From assembly GCA_964421245.1 (NCBI GenBank), contig CAYQVW010000002.1, positions 62,001-126,000 of the forward strand: a DNA stretch of 64,000 bases, read 5' to 3'. The position numbers and the translations under genes were made by a program. Below the pieces are notes generated by a model. The model was not told the origin of the DNA. It was given only the letters and a program-made list of their open reading frames with translations, and made no database searches. This DNA comes from CAYQVW01 sp964421245 (GTDB lineage Bacteria > Margulisbacteria > WOR-1 > XYC2-FULL-46-14). Positions 32,398-40,786 of this stretch are shown here, piece after piece; within the stretch, counting starts at the first letter, position 1, and every line of letters starts with the position of its first letter.

Positions 32398-33851
32398 TGA
32401 ACTAATGTCCTAACCGGTGTTCCGGTTGCCCCAGAAGACAGGTAGCCACGAGCTTGATGTAAAAAGGCAGTGCCTGCAATATCAATATGTGCCCAAGGGG
32501 TATTGCCTACAACCGCCTGGACAAAAATACCACCAACTGATGGTGAAGCTCCTCTTCCCTCTGAACAATTTTTAAAATCAGCAATATCCGATTTTAAATA
32601 TTCTTTGTACTCTTCATATAAAGGTAACTCCCACATCTTCTCTCCAGATTTTTTACTTGCCTCCCTAATTTGATTAACCACATCGTGGTCAACATTCCCC
32701 ATAATTCCAGACGCAACGTCTCCCAGGGCCGAAACACAGCCACCAGTTAGGGTAGCAACATCAACAATCTTGGTTGCCCCCAATTTTTGAGCATAATTTA
32801 TTGCATCTATCAAAAGCATTCTTCCCTCGGCATCGGTTGAAATAATCTCGATGGTCTTTCCAGAGTATGATGTTATAACATCCCCCGGTCTAGCGGCCAA
32901 ACCATCTGGCATATTCTCACAAAGAGGAATAACTGCAATAAGATTCTTGCGAACTTTTAACTCTGCAGCTGCACGCATGGTCTCAATAACCGCAGCAGCT
33001 CCCGCCATATCTGTTTTCATCTCCCAAAGCTTACGGGAGGGCTTTAGCGATATTCCACCAGAATCAAAAGTCACTCCCTTACCAACCAATCCAATTGTTT
33101 CGGCTTTTGGACTATGTTTGTATTTTAATACAACCACCTTTGGAATATCCTTACTTCCTTCAGAGACAGACAACATGGCTCCAAAACCTAATTTTTTAGG
33201 GTCAAGTATCTTACAAGAAAGTCCAACCTCTTTTGACATTTTAGCTGCGTATTCTGCAATTTTAGATGGTGTCATCTTATTTGCCGGAGCATGCACTAGG
33301 TCTCTTGCGTGATTTTGGGCATGCGACCATATTTCTGCTTGTCGAACACCCGCTTTGATTTTTGGAATTTTATTGTGATCTCGTTCTACAATTGTAAAAT
33401 CTTTTACCTCAAATACTTTATCTTGTTTTTTCTTGTAGCCAGCAAACTTATAGCCACCAATTATTGTCCCCTCAATAAGGGCAGAAGCTGCCGATTCTGG
33501 ATCAAACTCGGGCAATACAGAAACAACATGCCCAGTTTTTAATTTTTTGGCAGAGCGAATTGCAATTGCAGCTGCATTGCGTATCACATCTAACTCAAGT
33601 TTCTTTTGCTCTCCCAAGCCGACCACTAAAACTTTTTTTGCAGCAATTCTACCAAAGGTTTGAAGAAGTAGAGATTCGGAAGCGCTTCCCTCAATCTCTC
33701 GATTACTTATTGCAGTAGAGATAAGCCCCTTTAGCATTGTATCCACTGCTTTGGTTGCAGTAGTTAGATTCTTATTCCCTTTAAAAATATTTACAACCAA
33801 CAGGTCGCAGGTAGTCTGGGTAATATTGCCAACTTTAACGTGAATTTTCAT
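32382..33851 (-). CDS. pepA: Leucyl aminopeptidase (M17 family)
   Basis: Cytosolic metallopeptidase removing N-terminal residues. The C-terminal catalytic half shows GKGVTFDSGGISLKPS with metal-binding Lys and Asp, MKTDMAGAAAV, and the signature STDAEGRMLLIDA. WAHIDIAGTAF lies near the end. The N-terminal half (1-160) is the usual macro-like domain. The 489-residue length is typical. It follows ndk by 14 nt and overlaps the secreted-protein gene. Confidence 0.96.
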   Translation of the reverse strand: MKIHVKVGNITQTTCDLLVVNIFKGNKNLTTATKAVDTMLKGLISTAISNREIEGSASESLLLQTFGRIAAKKVLVVGLGEQKKLELDVIRNAAAIAIRSAKKLKTGHVVSVLPEFDPESAASALIEGTIIGGYKFAGYKKKQDKVFEVKDFTIVERDHNKIPKIKAGVRQAEIWSHAQNHARDLVHAPANKMTPSKIAEYAAKMSKEVGLSCKILDPKKLGFGAMLSVSEGSKDIPKVVVLKYKHSPKAETIGLVGKGVTFDSGGISLKPSRKLWEMKTDMAGAAAVIETMRAAAELKVRKNLIAVIPLCENMPDGLAARPGDVITSYSGKTIEIISTDAEGRMLLIDAINYAQKLGATKIVDVATLTGGCVSALGDVASGIMGNVDHDVVNQIREASKKSGEKMWELPLYEEYKEYLKSDIADFKNCSEGRGASPSVGGIFVQAVVGNTPWAHIDIAGTAFLHQARGYLSSGATGTPVRTLVQWLAR

Positions 33852-33865
33852 GAGGCCTCCTTTTG

Positions 33866-34285
33866 TCAGAAAAATATCTTCGATTCATATTCAAAAGATT
33901 CCTCTGAGTCAGAACCATGTACTAGATTCTTAATGGTCCCATATTCAGATAATACATTTTCTTCTTTTAGGTCACCACGAATAGTTCCAGCAATTGCTTT
34001 TCTTGGATCAGTCGCCCCCATAACCTCTCGTAGTTTTAACACTGCGTTTTCTCGCTCAAGCATAACAACGACAGCCGGGCCAGAGGTAATGAATTTGATT
34101 AAGCCATCATAAAATGGCTTGTCCTGATGTATCTTATAAAGCTTAGAAGCTAGTTCCGAAGTAATTTTAATTGGCTTTTCTTCTATGACCCTAAACCCTT
34201 GCTCCTTGACCCTATTAATTACTTCGTCTTTTAATCCGCGAGAGACAGTATCAGGCTTTAGCATGAAGAAGGTCTTTTCGAGCAC
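33866..34285 (-). CDS. ndk: Nucleoside diphosphate kinase
   Basis: Transfers the gamma-phosphate of ATP to NDPs through a phosphohistidine. The motif NLVHGSDSEESFEYE near residues 114-128 contains the catalytic His, and FFMLKPDTVSRGL opens the fold. The GTG start at 34285 is supported by AAGGAGG 9 nt upstream, inside argH (35-nt overlap). The 139-residue length is normal. Confidence 0.95.
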   Translation of the reverse strand: MLEKTFFMLKPDTVSRGLKDEVINRVKEQGFRVIEEKPIKITSELASKLYKIHQDKPFYDGLIKFITSGPAVVVMLERENAVLKLREVMGATDPRKAIAGTIRGDLKEENVLSEYGTIKNLVHGSDSEESFEYESKIFF

Positions 34286-35639
34286 GCTTGATAGCCTCCT
34301 TTATTTTTTGTGGTGCAGTCCCACCAATATTATCTTTTGATTTTACCGATGCCTCGGCGGTTAAAAAGCGTTGAACATCATAACCAAATTTTGGAGAAAA
34401 ATTCTTAAGTTCCTGTAATGAAACATATTCTAATTGCATGTTAGAATCTTCACAATAAGAGACAAGCTCGCCAATAATATGGTGGGCCTCACGAAATGCA
34501 ACCCCTTTATTAACCAAGTAATAGACTAAATCGGTCGCAGTTAAAAATCCTTTCTTAACTGCTTTTTCCATCCTATCTTTATTTACCTCTAATCCTTTAA
34601 GCATCTCTGTATAAATGGAGAGACATCCTTTGATCGTATCGATAACATCAAAAATTGCCTCTTTATCTTCTTGCAGATCCTTGTTGTAGGCCAAAGGCTG
34701 TGCTTTTAATAGTGTTAAAAGGCTCATTAGCTGGCCATAAACGCGACCGGTCTTACCACGAACAAGCTCTGCCACATCTGGATTCTTCTTTTGCGGCATT
34801 AACGACGATCCCGTACAAAATTGCTCCGGTAATTCAATAAAATCAAATTCATAAGAAGAATAGAGCACTAATTCTTCTGAAAACCTTGATAAATGCATCA
34901 TTAACATAGACCCAGCATAAGCAAAATCAATTACAAAATCACGATCAGAGACCGCATCAATACTGTTTTGAGATATTTTCGTAAAATCGAGTTCTTTGGC
35001 CAATAATTTTCTGTCGATAGAAAACATGGTACCAGACAAAGCACCTGATCCAAGCGGCATAACATCAGCAAGTCTTCTAACCTGCATAAATCTAGTTTTG
35101 TCACGATCTAACATTTCATAATAAGCCATTAAGTAATGAGCAAAAGAAATCGGCTGCGCTCTTTGCAAGTGGGTATAACCCGGCATAAGTTGATTTAGGT
35201 TTTCTTCTGCCAGATCAAGCAAAACTGTTTGAAGATTGTTTATTAAAGATACTGTCTCAATTACCTTCCATTTAATATACATTCTAAGGTCGGTTGCTAC
35301 CTGATCATTTCGTGAACGACCAGTATGAAGCTTCTTTCCCACTGATCCAATTTTTTGAATTAAAAGTGTTTCAATATTCATATGAACATCTTCTAATTCT
35401 TTTTTGAATTTGACCTTTTTAGCTACAATTCCTTTTAAAATTACATTAAGCCCTTGTGTGATCTTTTTGCATTCGGCAGAAGATAATATCTTTGCCTTTT
35501 GCAATGCTTTAGCATAAGCCAGGCTCTGCGTAATATCTTCTTTATATAATCTCTTATCGATATTGATCGAGGCGGTAAAGTCTTCAGCAGACTTTGCCAT
35601 CGCTTTTTTAAATCTTCCGCCCCATGCTTTTTTCGCCAT
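34251..35639 (-). CDS. argH: Argininosuccinate lyase
   Basis: Splits argininosuccinate to arginine and fumarate, the last step of arginine synthesis. Start KAWGGRFKKAMAK, then HMNIETLLIQKIG, HTGRSRNDQVATDLRMY and the superfamily signature GSSLMPQKKNPDVAE (about 277-291) with the catalytic Ser. The 462-residue length is normal. It shares TAATG with the argG stop. Confidence 0.97.
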   Translation of the reverse strand: MAKKAWGGRFKKAMAKSAEDFTASINIDKRLYKEDITQSLAYAKALQKAKILSSAECKKITQGLNVILKGIVAKKVKFKKELEDVHMNIETLLIQKIGSVGKKLHTGRSRNDQVATDLRMYIKWKVIETVSLINNLQTVLLDLAEENLNQLMPGYTHLQRAQPISFAHYLMAYYEMLDRDKTRFMQVRRLADVMPLGSGALSGTMFSIDRKLLAKELDFTKISQNSIDAVSDRDFVIDFAYAGSMLMMHLSRFSEELVLYSSYEFDFIELPEQFCTGSSLMPQKKNPDVAELVRGKTGRVYGQLMSLLTLLKAQPLAYNKDLQEDKEAIFDVIDTIKGCLSIYTEMLKGLEVNKDRMEKAVKKGFLTATDLVYYLVNKGVAFREAHHIIGELVSYCEDSNMQLEYVSLQELKNFSPKFGYDVQRFLTAEASVKSKDNIGGTAPQKIKEAIKRARKDLLHAKA

Positions 35640-36829
35640 TATTTTCTCCTTCTTTTTGCATTAACAACAGACGGTAAGCCAAAAAGATTTATAAATCCCT
35701 CGGCATCTTTTTGATTATAAACTGTCTCTTTTTCAAATGTCGCTAGATCATAGTCAAACAATGAATGCTTTGATTTGCGTCCAACAACTAAGCAATTCCC
35801 CTTATAAAGCCTAAGACGAACGGATCCTGTAACATATTTTTGAGTTTTGTTAATAAAAGCATCTAGAGCCTCTTTTAGAGGGGTAAACCACTGCCCATTA
35901 TAAATTAATTCTGCATAACGTTTTGCCACTAGCTCTTTGTAGTGCATGGTATCTCTATCCAGAGTAATTGTTTCAAGTGCCTGATGAGCAGCATATAAAA
36001 TAGTCCCACCAGGAGTTTCGTATACACCGCGTGATTTCATACCAACTAAGCGATTTTCTACAATATCGGTACGGCCAATTCCATGCTTCCCGCCAATTTT
36101 ATTCAAAGCTTGAATTAATTTAACTGGTTTGAGTTTCTTTCCATTTACAGCCTTCGGCTCACCTTTTTCAAAAGCTATTTCAACATACTCAGGCTTGTTG
36201 GGAGCTTTTTGAGGATTTTTAGTAAGCAAATACATATCTTCTTTCGGTTCAAACCATGGATCTTCTAAAACTCCGCCTTCGTAACTTATGTGCCACAGAT
36301 TACGATCTGATGAATACGGTTTTTTCTTGCTTACAGGTATTGGAATTCCGTGTCTTTTAGCATAGAGAATTTCTTCCTCACGTCCGGTTAGTTCCCAATC
36401 GCGCCATGGAGCAATTATTTTCATATTTGGAGAAAGCGCTTTAAAGGTTAATTCAAAACGTACTTGATCATTCCCTTTACCAGTTGCGCCATGAGCAACT
36501 GCATCTGCCTTTTCTTTTTTTGCTATTTCAATCTGTCGTTTTGCAATTAAGGGACGAGCAACGGAGGTCCCCAAAAGATAATTTCCTTCATAAACTGCTC
36601 CAGATTTTAGCATTGGAAACAAAAAGTCTTTTGCAAATTCTTCTCTTAAATCTTCTATATAGATTTTTGAAGCGCCAGTCTTTATGGCTTTTTCTTTTAA
36701 CCCATCTAATTCTTCTTCTTGTCCAACATCTGCTGCGTAGGCAACAACTTCACAGCCATAGTTATCTTTAAGCCACTTAATCATTACAGAAGTATCAAGT
36801 CCGCCTGAATATGCTAGAACAACCTTCAT
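35639..36829 (-). CDS. argG: Argininosuccinate synthase
   Basis: Joins citrulline and aspartate using ATP. The P-loop-type VVLAYSGGLDTSVMIKWL begins at residue 3, then AHGATGKGNDQVRFEL (about 115) and GRTDIVENRLVGMKSRGVYETPGG in two conserved blocks. The ATG at 36829 shares TAATG with the argF stop and has TAGGAGG upstream; the longer frame to 36853 is rejected. The 396 residues are typical. Confidence 0.97.
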   Translation of the reverse strand: MKVVLAYSGGLDTSVMIKWLKDNYGCEVVAYAADVGQEEELDGLKEKAIKTGASKIYIEDLREEFAKDFLFPMLKSGAVYEGNYLLGTSVARPLIAKRQIEIAKKEKADAVAHGATGKGNDQVRFELTFKALSPNMKIIAPWRDWELTGREEEILYAKRHGIPIPVSKKKPYSSDRNLWHISYEGGVLEDPWFEPKEDMYLLTKNPQKAPNKPEYVEIAFEKGEPKAVNGKKLKPVKLIQALNKIGGKHGIGRTDIVENRLVGMKSRGVYETPGGTILYAAHQALETITLDRDTMHYKELVAKRYAELIYNGQWFTPLKEALDAFINKTQKYVTGSVRLRLYKGNCLVVGRKSKHSLFDYDLATFEKETVYNQKDAEGFINLFGLPSVVNAKRRRK

Positions 36830-37728
36830 TATTTTCCTCCTAGAAGTAAACAAAGTATTGCTTTTTGAACATGTAAGCGATTTTCCGCCTGATCAAAAAC
36901 AACTGACTTACTAGAATCCATGACTGAATCGGTAATTTCTTCTCCACGATGGGCTGGTAAACAGTGCATAACAATTACATCTCTTTTAGCAGTATTTACC
37001 AAATCATCATTTACCTGAAACTTTTGAAAGGCTTGTAGTCGGTTTTTCTTCTCTTTCTCCTGTCCCATTGAGGTCCAAACATCGGTATAGATAACATCGG
37101 CATCAGTTGCTGCAATAACCGGATCGTGAAGTAAAGTAATTTCGGAACCGTCACAATCCTGCATGGCTTGATGAAGAATTTCAGAAGATGGTTTATATTG
37201 TTTTGGAGTTGCAACTGTAAGGTTTAATCCTACTTTGGCACAGGCCAACATCAGCGAGTGACAAACATTGTTTCCATCACCAACATAGGCCACTTTTATA
37301 TCATTTTTTAGACCTTTTTTCTCTTTTATAGTAAATATGTCACCAAAAGCCTGACAGGGATGGAGTAAATCCGACAATCCATTTATAACTGGAACAGTTG
37401 CCCCCTCTGCTAATCCGACTACTTTTTGGTGCTCAAAGGTACGAAACATAATTCCGTCTACGTAGCGAGAAAGAGTCCGTCCAACATCTTTTATCTCTTC
37501 CCGTTTAGCAACTTCGGCAGATAAAGAGACCGCATGTCCACCAAGTTGAAACATTCCGACCTCAAAGGATACACGGGTACGATTAGACGGTTTTTCAAAT
37601 ATTAAGGCAAGGGTTTTTCCCTTTAGCCTTTCACTATTTAGCGGTTCTGACTTAATTTTTGTGGTTAAATCAAGAATATCTAAAACGTCTTGTTTAGACA
37701 GATCATGAATCGAGACAAGATCTTTCAT
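36829..37728 (-). CDS. argF: Ornithine carbamoyltransferase
   Basis: Forms citrulline from ornithine and carbamoyl phosphate. The carbamoyl-phosphate motif FEKPSNRTRVSFE (about 49-61), HPCQAFGD, and the ornithine-site HCLPAHRGEEI are visible. The 299 residues are normal. It is the first gene of argF-argG-argH-ndk-pepA-secreted protein, all overlapping or nearly so. A TGA-TATAAT lies 6 nt before the ATG, implying a leaderless operon mRNA. No ArgR box is evident to the eye. Confidence 0.97.
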   Translation of the reverse strand: MKDLVSIHDLSKQDVLDILDLTTKIKSEPLNSERLKGKTLALIFEKPSNRTRVSFEVGMFQLGGHAVSLSAEVAKREEIKDVGRTLSRYVDGIMFRTFEHQKVVGLAEGATVPVINGLSDLLHPCQAFGDIFTIKEKKGLKNDIKVAYVGDGNNVCHSLMLACAKVGLNLTVATPKQYKPSSEILHQAMQDCDGSEITLLHDPVIAATDADVIYTDVWTSMGQEKEKKNRLQAFQKFQVNDDLVNTAKRDVIVMHCLPAHRGEEITDSVMDSSKSVVFDQAENRLHVQKAILCLLLGGK

Positions 37729-37734
37729 AAGAAT

Positions 37735-37743
37735 ATTATATCA
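37735..37743 (-). promoter_or_regulatory. Extended -10 promoter of the arginine operon
   Basis: Minus strand TGA-TATAAT, 6 nt before the argF ATG. Confidence 0.6.
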
Positions 37744-37745
37744 AG

Positions 37746-37797
37746 TTAACTAACAACTAACAACACGCCACCTTCGGTGGCTACAACTAACAACTGA
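37746..37797. repeat. Word-like repeat with hairpin, intergenic
   Basis: Four copies of ACTAACAACT-type words flank the stem-loop GCCACC-TTC-GGTGGC. No gene is visible in the 127-bp gap between argF and the small ORF. Confidence 0.5.
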
Positions 37798-37855
37798 AAA
37801 CAAAGGAAGGATCTGTTTAATTGTAAATACAACCAGAAGATGTTAAACTTATGCT

Positions 37856-38026
37856 ATGAAGAATAAGCCTATACAACAAGAAAAACAAGAGATTGCAAAA
37901 AATATAAAATGGTTTAAGAAATTTTCGTTGGAAAAAAGGTTCGAATTAGCCTTTGAGCAAATTAAAGCTATCAAAATACTAAAAAACTTGACCCCTAAAA
38001 AAGATGCAACTCATAGAACCACTTGA
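37856..38026 (+). CDS. Small ORF (56 residues) paired with a nucleotidyltransferase
   Basis: ATG at 37856 to TGA at 38026, product starting MKNKPIQQEKQEIAKNI with a central FKKFSLEKRFELAFEQIKAIKIL that should form two helices. It is Lys-rich and overlaps the following nucleotidyltransferase gene by 23 nt in another frame. Short helical proteins directly before an AbiEii-type nucleotidyltransferase occur as two-gene cassettes, possibly toxin-antitoxin pairs; that role is inference. Confidence 0.6.
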   Translation: MKNKPIQQEKQEIAKNIKWFKKFSLEKRFELAFEQIKAIKILKNLTPKKDATHRTT

Positions 38027-38474
38027 ATTTTTAAAAGAAATCCATACAAAAGGAGTTAAATACCTTCTAATTGGTCGTCAAGCAGTAATCGCCTACGGTG
38101 GACCAGTTCAAAGCATGGATTATGATATTTATATTGATGGAAGCAAAGAAAATACTAATTTACTCCTATCTGTTGCAAAGGAATTCAATCTAAACCCAAG
38201 CCTACCAAAAGAAAAACTACAGACACACTTTAAATTCCGTCTAGAAAATGATTTTACTCTTGATGTTTTTCGTGCTAAGTCTTTTCAATTGACTTCGGAT
38301 AAAAAAATAACTTTTGAAGAGCTTTATAAAGATCGGACTATTCTCAAGGGTGAAACCGAGTTAGAAATCAATGTCCCTTCTATCGACGGATTAATTGCGT
38401 TAAAAAAGCTAAGATCCCTCCCTAAGGACTTGCGAGATATTGAGTATCTTGAAGAGTTGAAAAAGAAAAAATAA
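38004..38474 (+). CDS. Nucleotidyltransferase of the AbiEii/DUF6036-like group
   Basis: A 156-residue minimal nucleotidyltransferase. The sequence LEFLKEIHTKGVKYLLIGRQ, followed by AVIAYGG and SMDYDIYID, has the helix-strand arrangement and the DxD-type metal site (DYDIYID) of the fold; the usual GG signature is replaced by IGRQAV. A third acidic residue is likely in FTLDVFRAK. The C-terminal IDGLIALKKLRSLPKDLRDIEYL is typical of AbiEii-like toxins acting on tRNA or other targets. With the overlapping 56-residue gene it forms a compact pair. Confidence 0.75.
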   Translation: MQLIEPLEFLKEIHTKGVKYLLIGRQAVIAYGGPVQSMDYDIYIDGSKENTNLLLSVAKEFNLNPSLPKEKLQTHFKFRLENDFTLDVFRAKSFQLTSDKKITFEELYKDRTILKGETELEINVPSIDGLIALKKLRSLPKDLRDIEYLEELKKKK

Positions 38475-38507
38475 TCTGTCCAATCCCATTTTTAATTACT
38501 AAAAAGT

Positions 38508-38534
38508 GAAATTTCGACCCATTTTTAACGATAT
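38508..38534 (+). promoter_or_regulatory. Sigma-28-like promoter
   Basis: GTGAAATTTCG with GAAA-N15-AACGATAT, 9 nt before the ATG at 38544. Confidence 0.75.
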
Positions 38535-38543
38535 ATATATAGG

Positions 38544-39953
38544 ATGACAATAAGACCTGTAAGTAATTTAACAACAAGGCGATCTTTTTTAAGCACCGTT
38601 GCAGCTACAGCGGGATCACTTGCCCTGGGTGGCTGCGGAGATACCGCAATTCCAAGGGCACCAGCAGCAGGTTCTGGAGCAGGCCCCATGGATGCAACAT
38701 ATTCTATTGATTTAGTATCTCCTGATTCTCATATCATATCTCCAAGCATATTATTAAACACCTTTCTATCGAAAAATCCAAAAGTAAAACAAGCCATGAA
38801 ATGGTGGGAGGGGCAAAGTTATGACAGCTGGCCAGCAGGGGCAAAAACCAAACTAACACATTTTTTTGTTGAATTAAATAATAAAGGAGTTCTTCCTTTA
38901 AGCTTCTCAGGTCATCCCCCAAATGCCAACGTTTCTGGCGGCAATACTATCTTTAAGAAAAACGCAGAAGAAATATATCTTGCGCAAGTAGCTCACTCTC
39001 TGTATATCGAAATAACCCGCAGAGTGCCCTGGCAACTAGCACAATATGACACCAAATCCCTTGAACTTTTATTTAGCATTGATAAATTATTCGGATCAAA
39101 AAACACCGTGGCCTGGCCAGCTATATACGGCATTTCTCCAGCAGTAATACCAAGTAATCCTATCCCAGCCCATAACTTTATGATAAAAAATCCTGAAGGG
39201 GGAAGTTTATTAAAAGGAAACCAAAAAGAGACCATTTTTGCCTTAGTATCCTGGATGCTCCTTCATCTATGTCACGGTTACGTTGTTGCTCTGCCAGGTT
39301 CTAAATATCCTACTCAAAAAGAAGCCTATGGATATAAGGGACCACCTATCATAGATTCTATGATCACACGCAAAATTCATCCAGACACAAGCAATTGCCA
39401 AACCATGAATAACTGCAAATCAAAAATGGGTCCAAGATATTGGTCGTGGGTTGGATGTCAAACAGCATCTTCTTTAATACCCTTACTTTTAAAGTCACTA
39501 AACATTCCGGCAACATCTATAAATAGTCAGCTAGACGCACAACTATGTTGTCACCGCGGAGTTGGGATTCCCTTTCTAGATCTTTATCTTCCCCACACAG
39601 ATGATATCTATTGCATGACATGGAATTACGGCTTTCCTCCCTTAGATCCAGCAAAAGCCTTTATAAGCAAAAAAGAGTTTGAAGCTAAGTTTGATTTAAA
39701 ATCACCCGAGACTAAACGATCAATAAAATATAATCACAGAATCCATTGGATCGGTGGAATGCAACCGACCTACGATTATTTGCATGCCTATTACTATTGG
39801 GGCCGACCTCAGCTTGAAAAAATGGTAGCAAAGGGGCATTTCACAAAAACAGAAATTGATCAAATCGAGGCTCGTTTAATTGCCACTATAAAAAAATACG
39901 GCGGGTTTGCAAATATTAAAAAAATATACGAAGCGCTAGAAAAAGCTCGTTAA
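38544..39953 (+). CDS. Tat-type lipoprotein with transglutaminase-like core
   Basis: The N-terminus TTRRSFLSTVAATAG is a twin-arginine signal (Arg12-Arg13) and LALGGC ends in a lipobox Cys31, so the product should be exported folded and lipidated. Residues 300-360 resemble a transglutaminase/protease core: WVGCQTASSLIPLLLKSLNI with Cys305 at a helix start, then CCHRGVGIPF (His337) and LPHTDD (His351, Asp353/354). The enzyme class is inferred from this Cys-His-Asp order only. The rest is not recognised. Monocistronic, sigma-28-like promoter, nearly leaderless; its end overlaps the DUF4911 gene by 18 nt. Confidence 0.75.
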   Translation: MTIRPVSNLTTRRSFLSTVAATAGSLALGGCGDTAIPRAPAAGSGAGPMDATYSIDLVSPDSHIISPSILLNTFLSKNPKVKQAMKWWEGQSYDSWPAGAKTKLTHFFVELNNKGVLPLSFSGHPPNANVSGGNTIFKKNAEEIYLAQVAHSLYIEITRRVPWQLAQYDTKSLELLFSIDKLFGSKNTVAWPAIYGISPAVIPSNPIPAHNFMIKNPEGGSLLKGNQKETIFALVSWMLLHLCHGYVVALPGSKYPTQKEAYGYKGPPIIDSMITRKIHPDTSNCQTMNNCKSKMGPRYWSWVGCQTASSLIPLLLKSLNIPATSINSQLDAQLCCHRGVGIPFLDLYLPHTDDIYCMTWNYGFPPLDPAKAFISKKEFEAKFDLKSPETKRSIKYNHRIHWIGGMQPTYDYLHAYYYWGRPQLEKMVAKGHFTKTEIDQIEARLIATIKKYGGFANIKKIYEALEKAR

Positions 39954-40148
39954 TCCCATTCTCTTAACCAGCCCCTCAAACTCATCCTTAAAATCAGGAG
40001 AAACCAAAAGATGCATGGTTGCATACTCTCCCTCAGGCGGTTTAGGGGTCCGCAAAGATAGCATCCCCTCAAATGATTCGAAAAAAGGAGCATACAAATA
40101 TATATCCGATGCCTTTACTTTTAAAAAATAATCTAGTGAGTCTTTCAT
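39936..40148 (-). CDS. DUF4911-like small protein
   Basis: A 70-residue protein, MKDSLDYFLKVKASDIYLYA, then FFESFEGMLSLRTPKPPEGE and a LVSPDFKDEFEGLVKRMG helix. The order strand-FEsyEG-lRT-strand-SPDF-helix fits DUF4911, a family of unknown role that is probably regulatory. The start overlaps the upstream gene stop (ATGA), making it the last gene of the fumarase unit. Assignment is from remembered family pattern. Confidence 0.65.
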   Translation of the reverse strand: MKDSLDYFLKVKASDIYLYAPFFESFEGMLSLRTPKPPEGEYATMHLLVSPDFKDEFEGLVKRMGLTSFF

Positions 40149-40786
40149 AGTTTGGTTATATACATCAAAACAATAGCTGCTTTATTATCATAAAGAATTT
40201 TGTTCGCCTCTTTATATTTTTTTTGTTTAATCAACCTATCAATTTTAGAGCTCTTATAATTGAGAAAATTAGCTTCGCCCTTTGACGAAAAAAGCGGACC
40301 GAGCAGATTGTCGTCCTTTGCCTTGTATCCCATCAAAAAGAGATGATAATGCCCAGATTCAAGCGCCTTCTCCCAAGCCCCATCAATAGCATAATCAACT
40401 TGTTTTAGTGTTAGATTTATTCCTATTTTCTTTAAGTCTTTCTTTATCTGCTCTGCCACTTTTTTAGTCTTAACCCCATCAGTATGTAATAAAACGACTT
40501 TTTTGGGAACTTTTTTTAATTTTGATTTTTTAATTTTTAATTTACTATTCGGAAAGTATCCGTCCATCCCCGGCGGCACAATACTATCCGGCACAAGATT
40601 GGCTCCCATAATCTCTTTACTAATCTTTTCAATAGAAAGAGCACCGGCAACTGCTTCGCGAAAATTTTGATCGGCACAGAAAGACTTGTTGAAGTTAAAA
40701 CCAAGAAACCAAATTCCATCATACTCACTTGCTTGCGCTGAGATAGAAAAAAGGAGCAGTAAAAGACTAACGAATACTAAACGCAT
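40145..40786 (-). CDS. Truncated family-5 solute-binding-like secreted protein
   Basis: A signal peptide (MRLVFVSLLLLLFSISAQAS) is followed at once by a stretch like the C-lobe of peptide-binding proteins: FREAVAGALSIEKISKEIMG, then DSIVPPGMDGYFPN. Only about 190 mature residues exist where SBP_bac_5 proteins have about 500, so the N-lobe is missing and ligand binding is doubtful. The segment NSKLKIKKSKLKKVPKK is encoded by a low-complexity AATTAAAAA-type run that looks inserted. The start at 40786 lies inside the end of the fumarase beta gene. Confidence 0.7.
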   Translation of the reverse strand: MRLVFVSLLLLLFSISAQASEYDGIWFLGFNFNKSFCADQNFREAVAGALSIEKISKEIMGANLVPDSIVPPGMDGYFPNSKLKIKKSKLKKVPKKVVLLHTDGVKTKKVAEQIKKDLKKIGINLTLKQVDYAIDGAWEKALESGHYHLFLMGYKAKDDNLLGPLFSSKGEANFLNYKSSKIDRLIKQKKYKEANKILYDNKAAIVLMYITKL

